64,000 nucleotides of DNA from Coleophoma eucalyptorum (GCA_026120035.1 JALRME010000038.1:192907-256906), one strand, 5' to 3'; positions 33,848 to 46,447 are shown, numbered from the stretch's first letter. The notes: generated by a model not told the origin, from the sequence alone. Numbers and translations: made by a program.

Positions 33848-34222
33848 ATGGCATTCGCGTGGAAAGCATCAGGTCTTACGTATGTGGCGCCGTACACCTT
33901 TACTCCCCTTCTTGCGCAAGCAATTGGACGGCCAATGCCTCAGCACGAACCTCTACTGACAGGAACCTCTAGCTACAACAAATACTTGTCGGTCGCCGCA
34001 CGAGTCGTCCGACGAAGCTTGAAGGATGACAAGCGATTGGCAGCTGAGCGAAGAGGAGAGATGGAGCTGAGAATGGCCAAGTGGAACGTGAGTGTAGCTG
34101 GCTGCTACGGAACGAATTTTGACTGATGGTTGATTGAACAGAACGGCAAGCAGGGCGAGATCAAGAGCGTCGCTGATGTCAACGCTGCTGCTATCGCTGC
34201 GCATAATGCACCATCAGCGTAG
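33848..34222 (+). CDS. ATP15: Mitochondrial F1-ATPase epsilon subunit (Atp15)
   Basis: Small central-stalk subunit of ATP synthase. Exons 33848-33879, 33973-34087 and 34142-34222 give 75 aa. The protein starts MAFAWKASGLTYNKYLSVAA, the usual Trp-Arg/Lys-Ala-Gly-Leu-Thr-Tyr epsilon opening. It continues VVRRSLKDDKRLAAERRG and ends with NGKQGE and an Ala-rich tail. The splice at residues 11-12 is needed to bring LT and YNKYL together. Without it a 30-residue insert would break the family pattern. The tail after NGKQGE is longer than in yeast. Confidence 0.92.
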
Positions 34223-34869
34223 ACTGGAGTAGGATGTTAGGAGGTTGCTGAGTCAGGTCGGAAAGTAGGGGTTGAGGAGTAGGCCTAGGTGTAATGGCTT
34301 GAGGACTTGTACAATTGTATCATTCAACGTCTGTGGACTCAGCAATTCACTGGTTGCAAATACACCCTTTGCAAAATCGAGAACTCTGCGCGCAGTTAGG
34401 AGCGCTATGCTTGTGTATTGAACGCTGCCTTCTACTTGCTAATTAGCTAACTGTAACATTGTGAGCGAAATTGGCCTCTAACGCCCCTCGACGTGTATCC
34501 TTTTCGAGAAATATATTCGCAGTCATCGTTATAAATGATGAAATATATGCTGTCTTGCACAGCCGTTCCTGAACTTCGCCATAGATTGCTGGTACTATAA
34601 TTTCTTGACACGTGATGCCATTCACGACCGCTGATTTTCTAGAACGCATATGCCATTGAAAATCTTTATGCCGCCACGTTCAGTTATCTTCATAGGCCCA
34701 AAGTCACCGTGGAGGCTTTTTGCTTTGACTAAGGACTATACAACCTTACGGACGAAGAAGATATCCGTAGATTCGACCCATCAAGAAACAGAGAGACGGA
34801 AGCACTCGGAGCTTGGAGGACGGGCTGAGAGGTGACCAGGAGCACCACAGTCGGCTTTGGCAAAATACC
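34223..34869. promoter_or_regulatory. Intergenic with MAK10 promoter
   Basis: About 650 bp with a CACGTGAT site at 34609-34616. No other gene seen. Confidence 0.5.
34609..34616. promoter_or_regulatory. E-box / Cbf1-type site (CACGTGAT)
   Basis: RTCACGTG match on the minus strand, about 250 bp upstream of the proposed MAK10 start. Confidence 0.35.
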
Positions 34870-37478
34870 ATGCCTAACGATGGCGTAGCAGCGATATCTC
34901 AGCGTAAGCAGTTCCAAAGCGGCAATACATGAGAGGAAGATCTGGCCAGTGCTGAAAATTATTTAGAAGTTGCGGGGCTTGATCTTAATGAAAGCAACCT
35001 TGATCTCAATGCCTTTTCAATGTACGATTCTGCGCCTCCAGCTGCGCCAAAGCTTAACAGCAAAGGCATCATGGCTACGGACATTACGCAGCAATTTGCT
35101 GCTGCTGCAGAGCGTGAGTCTTCATCACATGATGTTAAGCATGCAGCTGCTGAACCATTCTTCAGAATTAGATTTAGGACAACTTATCAAGGATCCTTTC
35201 TTTACGCTTTTTGAATCTGTTGGAGCCTTGGAAGTAAGTTGGTTTGGATATCTTTCAAGGGAGGCGAGACTGATTTGGCTAGATTATGGACCCAAAAATG
35301 GACAGTGGCTTCCTTGAGCCAGGTGAGACTATGGAGGATACTTATGATTACAGCGCGGTTCTTCTTCCAGAAGAGGTCCTTGGTATAATAGACCAGCTTC
35401 TATCACACGAGGTATGAGCTAGATATCCCAGTCAAGTGATTCGAGCTGATATTGCAAGATGGCGTGGCATATGGGACATCCACTCTCTCAGACTATTTTC
35501 ACAAGTCTCTACATTGATAGGATTCTGTCGCCTTGTCCCTTGACTTTGGATCACACCATTTTTGACAGGAGTGAAAATGCGCCGTCAGATGAGCCTCTGA
35601 CTCTCCAGACACTGAGAGCATACTGTGTTGGCTTGATCAAAACATGTCATTACGTGAATAATCGAGTGAAAGCTGAGCACTTCTACGAGGTAAATTCATG
35701 GGACGATTTCTGATTTATGAAGTACATACCCTGAGCTCACTGGATTATCTAGGAGGAGGACTTTGTTACCCATACATATAATCGGAATCTGCTTGAGGCT
35801 ATTGACCATGATTCTATTATTGACCTGCTAGAAAAGACAGCCAATTTGCTCTCTGGGTCGGACATAGATCCCGACTTGAAGTACGCCCTTCGATCACGTC
35901 TTGAACTACGAGCTGTCTTTTTGAAGACTGTCGAGGTAGCAGATTCACGATCAGCAACAGAAACAAAAGGTCTTTGGGAGGAATTATTGTCATTCGTCCC
36001 AGGTCTTAAAAAGACTCACAAGTTGGGTAAAGCGGTGCCGCAGTCTTTCAGTGTCAAGTTACAACGAAAACTAGCAAGCACCATTCCCCCGCGCCCTATA
36101 GTTCACGTCAGCCTTGATGATGCCCATGCACATTTTGAGAAGCTCTGCCGAGATGGGGCGGATTGTCTTCAAGTCTTCGACTACCGAGACAGCCATAGCC
36201 TGATGGTATGGACCTCATTCATTGTTCTTTGGATCTTGCTGACCATTTTAGACTTTTGTATTCTTGTTCCAATCAAGAAAGCCACAACCATCAGTTTATA
36301 TTCGGACATTACTGCAACACTACCTGTTTGGAGATATGATCGTACTAGGAAGCATGTCGATTCGGCAGATCCTGGATGACGATCTGGGAAGTACAGTTTT
36401 GCCTGCAGATCAACTTCTCGACCGGGACAATGATGAAATCGAGGTTCCTACTGATCCTCGCTTCAACATGTCTGCCAGGATGGAGATCTTCCGTCAAAGA
36501 GCAGCACAATCGTATCTGGACATCTTGAGAACCATTTGCCAGAATCGATGTAGGATTCGACGTACATTATGTCATTCTATAGTAGATTGGGATAACTTAC
36601 AATTGGACTCAGAAGAGCTGGACCAGGAACTACGACAATTTACCAAGGAGCAGCCAATTATGGATCGATCGCTATCAAATGAGCCCGTCTACGAATTTGC
36701 ATTATCATCGTGGGCTTACTTTTACAAACTTCGCCAGATGGAATGGATAGTGCAATTAGGATTCGAGCTTGAGATTTACCAACACGATGAGCTTGCTGGG
36801 ATGTATTGGTACCTACTACAGCTATCAAAAACCCGTACTCGACATCTTGAACGCATGCGAGGGTTTGTGATGCGAAAATACTCTGCGTTCCGACGTAGTC
36901 CTTCGTCTGGAATGGTGGAACAGCAGCAATTCACCAAATCCCTGTCTCTCCTTAACTATTCTATGCTTGAAGCAACAACCACATATGGGTTTGCCGATGC
37001 CCTTTCTTGCTTATTCGTAGTCTTGACTAGACTTGCACTCATTCCACTCCAGCCAAGACCCTACGGTGATGCAACGATGCGTTACGAACTCCGCATGAAA
37101 CCTTTCCACGGAATCGGCCTCCCGGAACTAGTGTCCTTCGACGAGTTTACGCGCCAGGTTGAGCAGCCTGAAGATGATATACTCGGTCTTCTTAACTATG
37201 CAATGGAAGCTGCTGCAGGTGCGAAGAAGGGTTTTGAAGTAATGAGTAAATTAAAGGCCGAAGAGGCCTTTTGTCAGGGCTCACAGGAAAGTTGGGTCAA
37301 GAATGTGAAAGAGTGTCTCAAAGCTTGCATCTTTACCAACATCACTATCGCGACAGTGAAGAAAGCTGTCGAGGCTGCTAGGGAGAGTGGGAAGGTTAAG
37401 TTGAAAGTAGACATACCTCCAACCGGAAAGGGGTACCATGACTGGTGGGTTGTGCCGAAGGTTACTCCAGGAGTCTAA
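34870..37478 (+). CDS. MAK10: NatC N-acetyltransferase auxiliary subunit Mak10/Naa35
   Basis: Scaffold subunit of the ribosome-associated NatC complex (with Naa30/Mak3 and Naa38). Exons 34870-34903, 34967-35113, 35166-35233, 35283-35411, 35459-35689, 35753-36205 and 36252-37478 give 762 aa. The hallmark IMDPKMDSGF opens the fourth exon, after LGQLIKDPFFTLFESVGALE. Later parts match the family: SQTIFTSLYIDRIL, QSRKPQPSVYIRTLLQHY, and a long helical C-terminal half ending WWVVPKVTPGV. The first exon (34 nt) is the weakest call. It rests on a GTAAGC donor and a phase-compatible acceptor that remove an in-frame TGA. If it is wrong, translation could start at the ATG at 35020. Confidence 0.92.
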
Positions 37479-37805
37479 GCTTCTCTTGCATGTGGTAGAT
37501 AATGAGAAAGCCTAGGATTTGGAATATGCAGCCAATTTGCCTTCTTTCTCCAACTTCTTACGAACATCTTGTGTATCCACAATCAGCAGTGGATGAAGAT
37601 ATTTCTCCGTATATACAACCTATTTCAGAATGCCCTCCTTTCTTTCCTTATCCGCACACCTTCCTACCCAACCCAATGCAAGAGAAACCCAGCCCCATTT
37701 CAGTACCAGTTTTAAGTGCCCCTCGTTCTTCCTCGGCCCAAACAGCTCACTGCCGCCTAGACCAACTACAACATACTCACTTAGAGCTCCGCGGCGTCTT
37801 GTGGC
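37479..37805. other. Tail-to-tail spacer
   Basis: 327 bp between MAK10 and the ANT1 stop. It holds both 3' UTRs and no gene. Confidence 0.55.
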
Positions 37806-38850
37806 TTACTTGGCGATGACCTTTGCAGGAATGCGTCCCCTTAGCTTAATAGTCTGCTCATACAAAACATCTTTGAACGCGAAGAGGAAGGCAGCTGTAA
37901 GCACACTCTGCGTAACTTTTGGCCCGATACCTACTGTTGTTAGTATATCCGCAACAGCGATATAGACCATGCAAACTCACCCTTGTAGAAGCCCACTAAT
38001 CCTTCCTCCCGCTTAATCCTGCCCATAGCTTGCATCATATTCTCCTTTCCGCCATCTCGGCCGGCGACATGCATCCGGCTCTTGACCGTGATATAAGGAT
38101 AGGTGATGCTAGTCGCGAATAGCTTGCCGAGTGCACCTAACATGAATGCCACCGTAGGTGTGATGCGCTTCTTCTTCTCCAGCACGTTCTTCAACTGCTC
38201 GAAGATAGTATATTGCAGGATTGGGTTAATAACCAATACCAGCGCGGGTACCACACCCGAGAAGAGAGCTTGAGGTCCCTCTTCCTTGATCAGTGCCAAT
38301 AAGGTACCGATGGTAGTTGGGGCTTTTGGCGCCTTGGTGCCAGGCAATAGAGGCTCGTCCGTCTCGTTGTGCTTCTTTCGGGTTGTCATGCGTGTATTTA
38401 CAACCCAAATAGGGTTTGTTAATAGGACCGTTGCAGACCCCGCAATCGCACCAGCAATCATGCTCTCCACCGTAGTGAGTCTCTTCGAAGCACGGCCGGC
38501 CTTGACAGCAGCCTTCTCAAAAAAGGATCGAGTCCATTCATACCAGTAGTAGTAGACGAAGTTCGTCACACTGATGCCGAAGAGGGCGCTGTCGAGTCCT
38601 GCATATAGACCAGTGATACCCTCACGGGCAACGATTTTGCGAACCGCGTCTAGAAACCCTGAATCGGCGCGTTTGGATTCGACTTGTGCGCGGGTGGAAA
38701 GGGTAATGAGGGGATATCTAGCTGTTGTTAGGCTCGGTATACGTGCGGAATGGAAACCTCCTACGTTAGGGCCATGGATAGAATGCCACCACCAGCTCCC
38801 GAGATGGCATGAGCCACATTATCAGATTGTTGCGCCGCCGTGGAGGCCAT
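37806..38850 (-). CDS. ANT1: Peroxisomal adenine nucleotide carrier Ant1/PMP47, SLC25 family
   Basis: Imports ATP into peroxisomes for fatty-acid activation. Exons read leftwards: 38765-38850, 37981-38717, 37806-37930, giving 315 aa. The three carrier signatures read YPLITLSTRAQ, NPIWVVNTRM and YPYITVKSRM. The non-standard first and second motifs and the segment ISGAGGGILSMALTYPL are typical of the PMP47 group rather than of mitochondrial carriers. NFVYYYWYEWTRSF is a further group feature. Both introns are short GT-AG introns with CTAAC branch sites. Head-to-head with the Abp2-like gene, 939 bp apart. Confidence 0.92.
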
Positions 38851-39789
38851 GTTGAAGCTGTTCTCTATACTTTCGTACAGCTAGAATAAAGGTTACGGGA
38901 TGGAAGAGAAGCTGTGTAAATACGAATAGATAGACAGAGTAAAGAAGAATGGAAGGTAACTAAAAGGGGACTTTTGTTCCATTAAGCTTGTGATCAGCTT
39001 TAATCTGCGTGCGTCAATGCCAGCAGCCGTCCTGATAGACAGAACGACCTCGGCAACGGCATTCGATAAGAGGATGTGATACGCCCACAGCCAACGTCAG
39101 ATGGAGACACTTTGCACCAAATACACCCGGCATCTCTCGACAGCTTCCTGCTCGTGGTGCGTGACACGAGTCCTCGGTACGATTTTGTCATGCGACTACA
39201 TTCCGGATGTCTCCTTCTTCCTTCCCAGAAAAGCACATGCTTGCCAAACCCACCCCTCGAGCATGAACCGCTCATTTCGTTGTTGCTGATACTGTGGGGA
39301 AGTTATCGGGAAGTGTTTGCAGAATCTGGAGATTTTGCGCAGTATGGTGCGCCCGTAGTGATTAACCCTCTTTTTTCAGCCATGGGTCTTCTTAACCTCC
39401 TTTTCTGCCAACTAACTCCCGCTTCACCATACAATCACGACAAATTAGCAAGAATCTGGACGTTGAGCTGCCCGAGTGAAGTCACGTTCTGAGGGAGGAG
39501 AGGCTATTCACACCTGCACTTAGTGTTCGTTCCAACATCTTTTTCTTTGCCGGTGCCTATTTTCTTCCTTTGGATCGCTCATGATGGCCTGTCCAATCTC
39601 TCCTGCTGACCATTGCGGCAAAGATCAGACAGGGGCTCAACGGGTGTTCTACCTCGAGCCAGATTGATCAAAGTTTTTGCATATTCGTCGTCTAGATGTC
39701 ACAACCACGGCTCCTTCAGCCATCTCAAGGATGACTTAGGTCGCTGATGTAGCACTGTCGTTCATCTGCTAGCTGAGAGCGAATCAAGC
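38851..39789. promoter_or_regulatory. Divergent promoter ANT1 / Abp2-like gene
   Basis: 939 bp between opposite starts. Overlapping open frames on both strands around 39000-39490 lack any family features. Confidence 0.5.
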
Positions 39790-42025
39790 ATGCCTCCAGT
39801 GATCTTCCAGGAGAATACAAACCACCAATTGATAGCGAAATATAGTGCAGGTCAACCTATAATGCAGAATCCATCTCAATCAAGAGCCATGTTCCCAAGC
39901 GCCTCGTCTCAGCATCTTCAGCCCCATAACCCTACAACATCGTCATCGCTTGTGCAAAATGACACCCAAGAGCAATTCGCCGAGAGGCGACTCTCTACGC
40001 ATCAGATTCAGGCTGGAATAGGCCATCACTCGACAACTCCAACCATGACTGCAGAGCATTCAGAACAACGAAGCTTGCCAGACCGGAACATTTCTGATGA
40101 GAATTTCGATGATGCTTATGTTGCCTTTATCTTTTATTGTAATCCTAGTGTGCCGGTGACTACGGATACTACAGAGCTTAGAAAGACCCTCCGTGGACCT
40201 CCGAAGAGTGATGGGAAGTCTTTCAACACTTATACGCTCTTTGTGTTGATTCGAAGGCTGGAGATGAAAGAGCTTAAGTCTTGGGCTCAGCTTGCTACAG
40301 AACTTGGCGTAGAACCGCCGGCTTTGGAAAAAGGGCAGAGTGCTCAAAAGGTGCAACAGTATGCAGTCAGACTCAAGGTTGGTACATTCTTCGATCTGTG
40401 TAGGGGCTTACTGATTTGGATAGAGATGGATGCATGCTATGCACGTGGATGCATTCTTTGAGTATCTTCTCCACAAACCTCACGTATACTGGACACATGT
40501 TCCATCTGCTCATGAAGGGCACTCAGAGCATGGTCGTGATGGCGTAGTGGCAGAAGAGGATCTGGCACTGAGAGCGTTACTGCCTGAGATGAAACCAAAG
40601 CGTGGAAGGCGAAAGGCCGGAGAAAGAGATGATGATAGTGAGCTGGGTAAATCACCGTCACAGCGTCCACGATTGCGTTCGCCGGAATTGTCTGATGTTT
40701 ACATGGGCACAAAAACTTCTTTACATCAAGGTCATATGACGCCTGCAACTGCACATCCTGGATTTCACTCCGGGTTTGATGACAGAGCACTGCCCCCATG
40801 GTCGTCTCATGATATCAGAGAGTCATTAGGTGGTTCAGTTCGCTGGAATTCAAGAGACACCCAAACACCCATGACTGCCTATCCACAGTCTGCAATTACT
40901 CCTACGACTAGAAATCCAATGTGGAATGACACAAACGAGCCTAGGTCTGCTATCACTCCTCACAAATCTCGATCAAGACGTCGACATGGCCCAGCTGTGT
41001 CTTCAGCTTGGCCAGGTAGTGGCAGTGGATCTTCTGGAAAGTTGAGAGGCAGGCCACCGAGCAATCGTACAGTTCAAGATGGGCCTTTCTCAACATTTCC
41101 TGTCAACTCGAATACAAGTGAGACTCCAGCGATTACTACCCGCGAAGAAGCCACACCTTTACCAGCTGTTCCAGCGATAGAAGGGCCAGCGATACAACAA
41201 TTCTTCCCTGGTTCTGTACGTCGGGATCCTCCGGATCCTCCAAATCCTGTACAAACCAGGCCGGGCAGGCTATCACTCCAAGTCCCTCAAAGACAGGGCG
41301 GCGCTGTTAGACTTGCAACGCCGCCACCGGTTTTGATGCTCAATGGCACAACAGAAGCAAGCATGCAAAACGAGGTCGTCGCACAAAACGACGCCATAAT
41401 GAGCTTTTATGCTAGCACTGACGATGCAACTACTGACTACGAACCTTACGTGAACATTACCTTCCGGCAAAACGAAGACAGTGACCGTACGAACGTTGAC
41501 TCCCTTGAAAGCCACTTCATCTGCGAGATCCTGGCTGCAGAATGGTACGATGCATCTGGACTACGGATCGAAAAATGCAGCATTGATGAAGCGTCCAAGA
41601 TCTGCAAGCAAGTGATCCGCAACCTGCAAGACGAGTCAGGCAGCCCGGAAGCTTTCCTCATGAGCGTCACCGCACTTGCAGGCGGTCCTCTACGCACTCA
41701 CGTCCGCATGACACGCTTACTAGAAGACGGCTCACGCACCGATTACGAGTGTCATTGGCGCATGCGGTTCGGATCCACTGAAGGCGACTTCACCATCAAA
41801 GCCACGGTGCAGCATTCAGTCGATACGGCGCATGGTCCAGACGAGGAGGAAATCCAGGTCTCGTGGAAGAAGAGATACCTTGATCTCCAGCAGAGGATCA
41901 GGGAACGTGATGAGAAAGTCACGTTCCTTAAGAAGAATATCCTGGATGCGCTGGTTGAGAGTGACAAGATGATGATGGATAAGCGTGGTGAGTATTATCC
42001 GAGGTCTGCAGTTAATCGGCAATGA
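39790..42025 (+). CDS. ARS-binding protein 2 (Abp2)-like DNA-binding protein
   Basis: Exons 39790-40377 and 40424-42025 give 729 aa. The conserved block spans the splice: NFDDAYVAFIFYCNPSVPV, FNTYTLFVLIRRLEMKEL, WAQLATELGVEPP, then RWMHAMHVDAFFEYLLHKPH. This matches the Abp2 family, which in fission yeast binds AT-rich replication-origin sequences. The middle carries basic, AT-hook-like pieces (KPKRGRRKAG; KLRGRPPSN), which supports DNA binding. The C-terminal third (about residues 530-700) is separate, well composed and possibly folded, and ends in a short coiled segment. Whether this homologue acts at origins is inference. Confidence 0.85.
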
Positions 42026-43434
42026 TTGAGATGGAATGGGATGAGACGCCCGATGATCCTGAGTACGATAGATAACTTACTTTACTTTCCTACGTGATAA
42101 GATCGAATACTTAGACCGATCAAAATGATAGATTTTCTAGTCCGCGTCTGCAGCCTGGTTGATGAAAACCCAGTGAATCCTTTCCCAGAGTGAAAGGCTA
42201 TATTATAGTTTTATTGTTCTTTGTTCTGCCTCGAAAAGGAGGCATGCCCAGCAGCACACCAGCCAACATCTGCAACTCATCTCACCAGGCCTAGATCATT
42301 CCCTTCCGTCCTTCCTTCCTTCTTGCCCATTGTATTATCCCCTTACTAGAGGTACAGCATGCCCAATCTCTCCCCTTGCGCCGACGCACTCTCTCTCTCT
42401 CCCCTATTTCAGTTTCGTGCATCTTCCATTCCCCCGCTTCCCTACCCCAAAGCTAGAGGAGAAATCGCACTTTAGCCGTTTCCCATCTCAACCCAGTTCG
42501 CACGTGTGTATGGGATGTATATGGCATGCATGTCGTACACCCTCAACCAGCATATTAAAAACCAAAGAAAAAAAAAGGCAAAGACAGGTAAATTAGGTAT
42601 TGGTTTTCGTATTAGATCAGCAAGGGTCTAAATTGAAGGGTACCTTTATTTTATTTTATTTTATTTCTTTTCTTTAATACGGCTTTTCTCTTTGGTTAAT
42701 TTTTGGGGATCGGGGTCCGGACTTTTTCAAGGTGAGTCGTTGTGTTTGATGTAAGGTACGGCATGGCATAAGTGGAACGATGGAGTGGAGCTGGATTTTA
42801 TTGGGTGTAGCCCAGGGAGGACGGGGCTCATTAAGAGAGCGCCGATTCTGCCCTTGCGGTACCAGAGGTGGTGGTACCCTAGCGGCCTAGGTAAGGTTCT
42901 TTGCAAGCTTGCCTTTCAAGCTGGAGACTTTTTTTTGGGGGGAGGGGGATGTTAAGCGACCTTGCGTGACTGACGTATCTCTCACTCACTTGGTCAACTC
43001 ACTCACTAAGGGAGCCAAATACAACACAAATCAGGCCAGGTCAAAGAAGAAGCCACTCGAAAATTATAGATTTTGATTGATTCTTGAGATCGATTATCTT
43101 ATCTCTGCCAATTACCTGGGATCGTTTGCCTTTTCCCCAGTTGCACATAACATAACGCTTGCTGGCGATGGATCATCTTGTCTCGTTGGCTGCGTTCTAT
43201 CTCTTCCTCTGAACTCCCAAAATTCCTCTTGTGTATTACACAGGGGCGGTAGGCCCGGACTGCTGCCTTCTGAGCCCGTAGACATGTTCTTGAAAGTAGA
43301 ACGCATCATGGATGCCCATGCTTCATTATTTCGCATCGAATACATGCCCCCATTCCCTAGGTCCCGGTCTGTTCTATTGGTACAAAGTTTGTTTCTTCCC
43401 GCCCTCTGGTAGTGATTCGCCGTAATGGGGTCGC
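42026..43434. other. 1.4 kb intergenic with low-complexity runs
   Basis: Tail-to-tail region between the Abp2-like gene and the GPI-type gene. It contains an A run near 42567, a (TTTTA)n stretch and a T-then-G run near 42930. No supported gene. Confidence 0.5.
42645..42667. repeat. (TTTTA)n short tandem repeat
   Basis: About four to five copies of a TTTTA unit within AT-rich noncoding DNA. Confidence 0.7.
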
Positions 43435-44053
43435 TTAGAAAGCGTAGAAGAGCGTGGCCCCCAAGGTAAGCAGGCCTAAAGCGAGGCTGGGGGCGTATTG
43501 TTGCTGGCTGGCTGAACTGGCGCTCGCGCTGGCGCTGGCTGAAGAGGCGCCCGAGGCTGTAATTACTCCGGTGGGTGTGATAATGACCTGGGGAGTTTGG
43601 TTAGTTTACGCGACAATGATCATAAATGGTGGAATAACTCACCATGCTAGTGACCGTGTTCATGGTAGGTGTTCCCGAGGCAGTGAGAAGGGCGTCGGTC
43701 TCCGCCATTGAGGTGGAAATAGCTGTCATGGTGCTGTTGGAGAAACTTGGAATGGCCGTGACGGAGCTGTTAGCGAAGCTTGTAGTGAGAGAAACACCTG
43801 CGGACAAGGTGCTGGCCGCGACGGCGGTGGAATTTGACATTGGGAAGGAGGGTGTATGCGTCTTGGAAGAGGCAACGGCGGTGGCTGAGGTTGCAGTTGT
43901 GAGGGTTGTTGGGATTAAAGAGTCTGTAGCACTGGAGGCGTAAGAGGTAGTGGAGACCAAGTCGGTGGACTCGATGGTTGATGTAGCTCGCACAGCTCCC
44001 AGAGCTGGCATCATGAGGGCACTCAAAGCCAGAAGGATCGTTGGAGCGCGCAT
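43435..44053 (-). CDS. Ser/Thr-rich secreted, GPI-anchor-type cell-surface protein
   Basis: Exons 43643-44053 and 43435-43587 give 187 aa. It has a signal peptide (MRAPTILLALSALMMPALGA), then about 130 residues dominated by Ser, Thr and Ala with several Asn-Ser-Ser/Thr sites. A short Ile/Val/Thr-Pro-Gly segment (VIITPTGVITASG), a Ser-Ala repeat (SASASASASS) and a hydrophobic C-terminal end (LALGLLTLGATLFYAF) follow. That order is the standard architecture of GPI-anchored fungal cell-wall proteins, with the cleavage site expected in the Ser-Ala run. The product should be heavily O-glycosylated. No enzyme domain is present. Confidence 0.82.
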
Positions 44054-44490
44054 CTTGAAGGATCGAGATAGATTGGACTTGCGGGGAGGAAAGTGAGACC
44101 CTTTTTACTTTGCGACGGGACAATTAGGCACGTCTGTAAGGTAGGGTTGGTGGAGAATTCGATTGATCGATTTTCTGAATCCGCCGAGTGGGGGACTTTG
44201 GGTGTAGAGGGAAAGTTTGCGAATATAAAAGACCAGCTTATAGACTGACGCTTGAGGTATTGCCCAGGATCGAGTGGCTATTCTCCAGGACTGATGGAAC
44301 CGCCACAACTATCGGCAATGCTCTCGGGAGACAATAGGCAGAACGTGGTGTTCTCGAAGCCGATGTCAGGAATGCGGGAAGGATTTCTGAGGGCTGGAGG
44401 ATCAAACAACGAGGCTCGGTTGGAGTCGAGGTAATGCAAACACAGCTTGCAGGATGGAAGAACAGAGAGGGGCTGAAGCGAAGGACGGAT

Positions 44491-44513
44491 GGACGAACGA
44501 ACGAACGAACAAA
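44491..44513. repeat. (GAAC)n tetranucleotide repeat
   Basis: Four to five GAAC/AAAC units in the presumed leader region of the GPI-type gene. Confidence 0.7.
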
Positions 44514-44563
44514 CGAAGGTGAGAGGCAAGAAGGCAAAGAAGAGAATGTATAGAGGCGAAACC

Positions 44564-44592
44564 GAAGCCGAAGCAGAAGCAGAAGCAGAAGC
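44564..44592. repeat. (GAAGCM)n hexanucleotide repeat
   Basis: About five copies of GAAGCC/GAAGCA, seen as CT-rich from the minus strand upstream of the GPI-type gene. Confidence 0.7.
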
Positions 44593-45204
44593 AAAGTAGA
44601 AGCAGAGCAAAAAAAAGAGGAGGATGGGGAGCTTAGCGGTGCTACTTGAGGAGAGTCGGAGCGGAGCATGCACGAAGGTAAAATCCTTAATCATTCATCA
44701 TTAATCATGACCTGGGGGTTGGTCTGTGGGCTCCGAGGGGAGACGAGATGAGAGGAGAACAGAAGGCGATGCGATAGATGAGATGGTCTAAATGCAGCTC
44801 CTTGCTCCGTTCGTCACTGTCGTCGGTGGTCAGAGGGATGGACTGGCGCAGGAGCTCCGATGCTGCGGAAGTCAGTCAAGTCGATGACCCTTCTGTGGCT
44901 GCAAGTCCATTCGAGACGAGCGACAGAAGCCCGTCCGCCTTTAGCGAGAGCGCTAGGGCCGAGGTGGGCCTGGTGTTACCTTATTCTGCCCTGTTCCCCC
45001 TGCAATTACGCCTTTGGTCGCCCTTGCGCGGGAACCGGAGGGACCAATGTTCGTGGCTGGGTGGCTTGGGTAGGTGCAAAGGTGCTGAGGGTGCCTTCTG
45101 GGCCTGTTTCAGCTTGATCACAGGCCTCGTAACCCTCCATTGATTTGGTGCAGCGTGATGGATCCTCGTCACCAATGGCCTGTCGTCGCCCTTTAGGTAT
45201 GAAA

Positions 45205-45223
45205 GGAGGAGGAGGAGGAGGAG
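45205..45223. repeat. (GGA)n trinucleotide repeat
   Basis: Six GGA units, followed at once by ACT-type repeats. Confidence 0.75.
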
Positions 45224-45269
45224 ACTACTACTGTACTAGTACTACTACTACTACTACTACTACTACTAC
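45224..45269. repeat. (ACT)n trinucleotide repeat
   Basis: A continuous ACT run fills 45241-45269, preceded by interrupted copies. Confidence 0.8.
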
Positions 45270-45499
45270 CTTCCTGGAGTTGGCCATGGTTATTGTCTAT
45301 TCTACAACTACTGCTTCATCCCGAACTGTGCTTACCTTACTTGTTGTATTGTATTGTAGGGTATTGTAGGTACTTACTTACCTTTATCCCGTCCTCCGGT
45401 CAGTTCACTTCACTTCACTTCAGTTGATTTCAGCTCAGCCCAGCTTAGCCCAGCACTGTCCTATCCTATCCTATTCTGTCCTGTCCTGTCCCGTTCTGT

Positions 45500-45514
45500 C
45501 CCCCCCCCCCCCCC
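45500..45514. repeat. Poly-C tract, 15 nt
   Basis: Uninterrupted run of 15 C, preceded by several TCCTG/TCCTA units. Confidence 0.85.
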
Positions 45515-45532
45515 GTCCTACCTTATCTTGAT

Positions 45533-45566
45533 CGTCATCTTCATCTTCGTCTTCGTCTTCGTCTTC
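45533..45566. repeat. (CGTCTT)n-type repeat
   Basis: CGTCAT, CTTCAT and several CGTCTT units in tandem. Confidence 0.7.
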
Positions 45567-46447
45567 AGCTTCCTCTTCCGATCTGCACCCTTTCCTGGTA
45601 ACCGGTAATCGGTACAGCCTCAGCCCAAGCCCGTCCGTCATATCCTTTCTACTTCAGTCTTTGGCGCATCCCAAAACCTATCACAACCAACACGGCTCTG
45701 CCGCCTCGCGAGTCTAAGAGTCTAATAGAGCAGATCTTGTCGCTTTTGACGCGCGATCACCTTTACTTTGTCTCTCATCATCTCCTTCACCAACCTATGT
45801 CATGGTGGAATCTTGCTTTCAAACGAGCCGTGGGCGTGTGCTCATGTCAAGATGCAACCACGCGTGCCTTGGTTTCGCCGAAACTTGAAGGGTCTGCCCA
45901 GCAAGGTCTGGCGACCAGAAGACCGATCTTACTTCCTCTAGGATGCAACGTCCCAAGAACAAATTTCGAGATCTGCGCCACGCGACTTCCTGTTGTTCCT
46001 GTTATTCCTGTAAACAATTTTCTTCCTTCTTGTTTGTTATTATACTTTTCGCTCTCGGGGTTGGCTCCTCTCCGGTTTGCTGTAAAGTACGGGATGATAA
46101 GACATGGTAATAATAAAAAAAGTCCGTCCAGGAAAGTGACAAGCAGTTCCCGCGAAACCTCAAGTGTGTTTCTGCTCATGCAAGATGGCTCAGCTCGGTT
46201 TGCCAAAAATGCCCAACCCGTGACGGCAGCATTCCTGAGATTGGTCATGACAGCGACTTTCCCGGCCATTGAACATTCAACCAACCTCCTCATGTTGCGC
46301 CAAGAGAGATTACTACAGCTTGTAAAACCGGGACCAAGGTACTAAGTATCTGCAAACGATCACGCTGAGCTCAGCCATTGAGATCCAAGCTTATCTGTGT
46401 CTTGAGGTTTGTACGAAGTATATCTTCAATCCCCGAATGTATATCGA

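Noticed and set aside
45737..46345. Long open frames on both strands over the same stretch
   Set aside because: The plus frame has no ATG until 45797, the minus frame mirrors it, and neither shows a domain, signal peptide or splice-supported extension. Probably a chance stop-free region.
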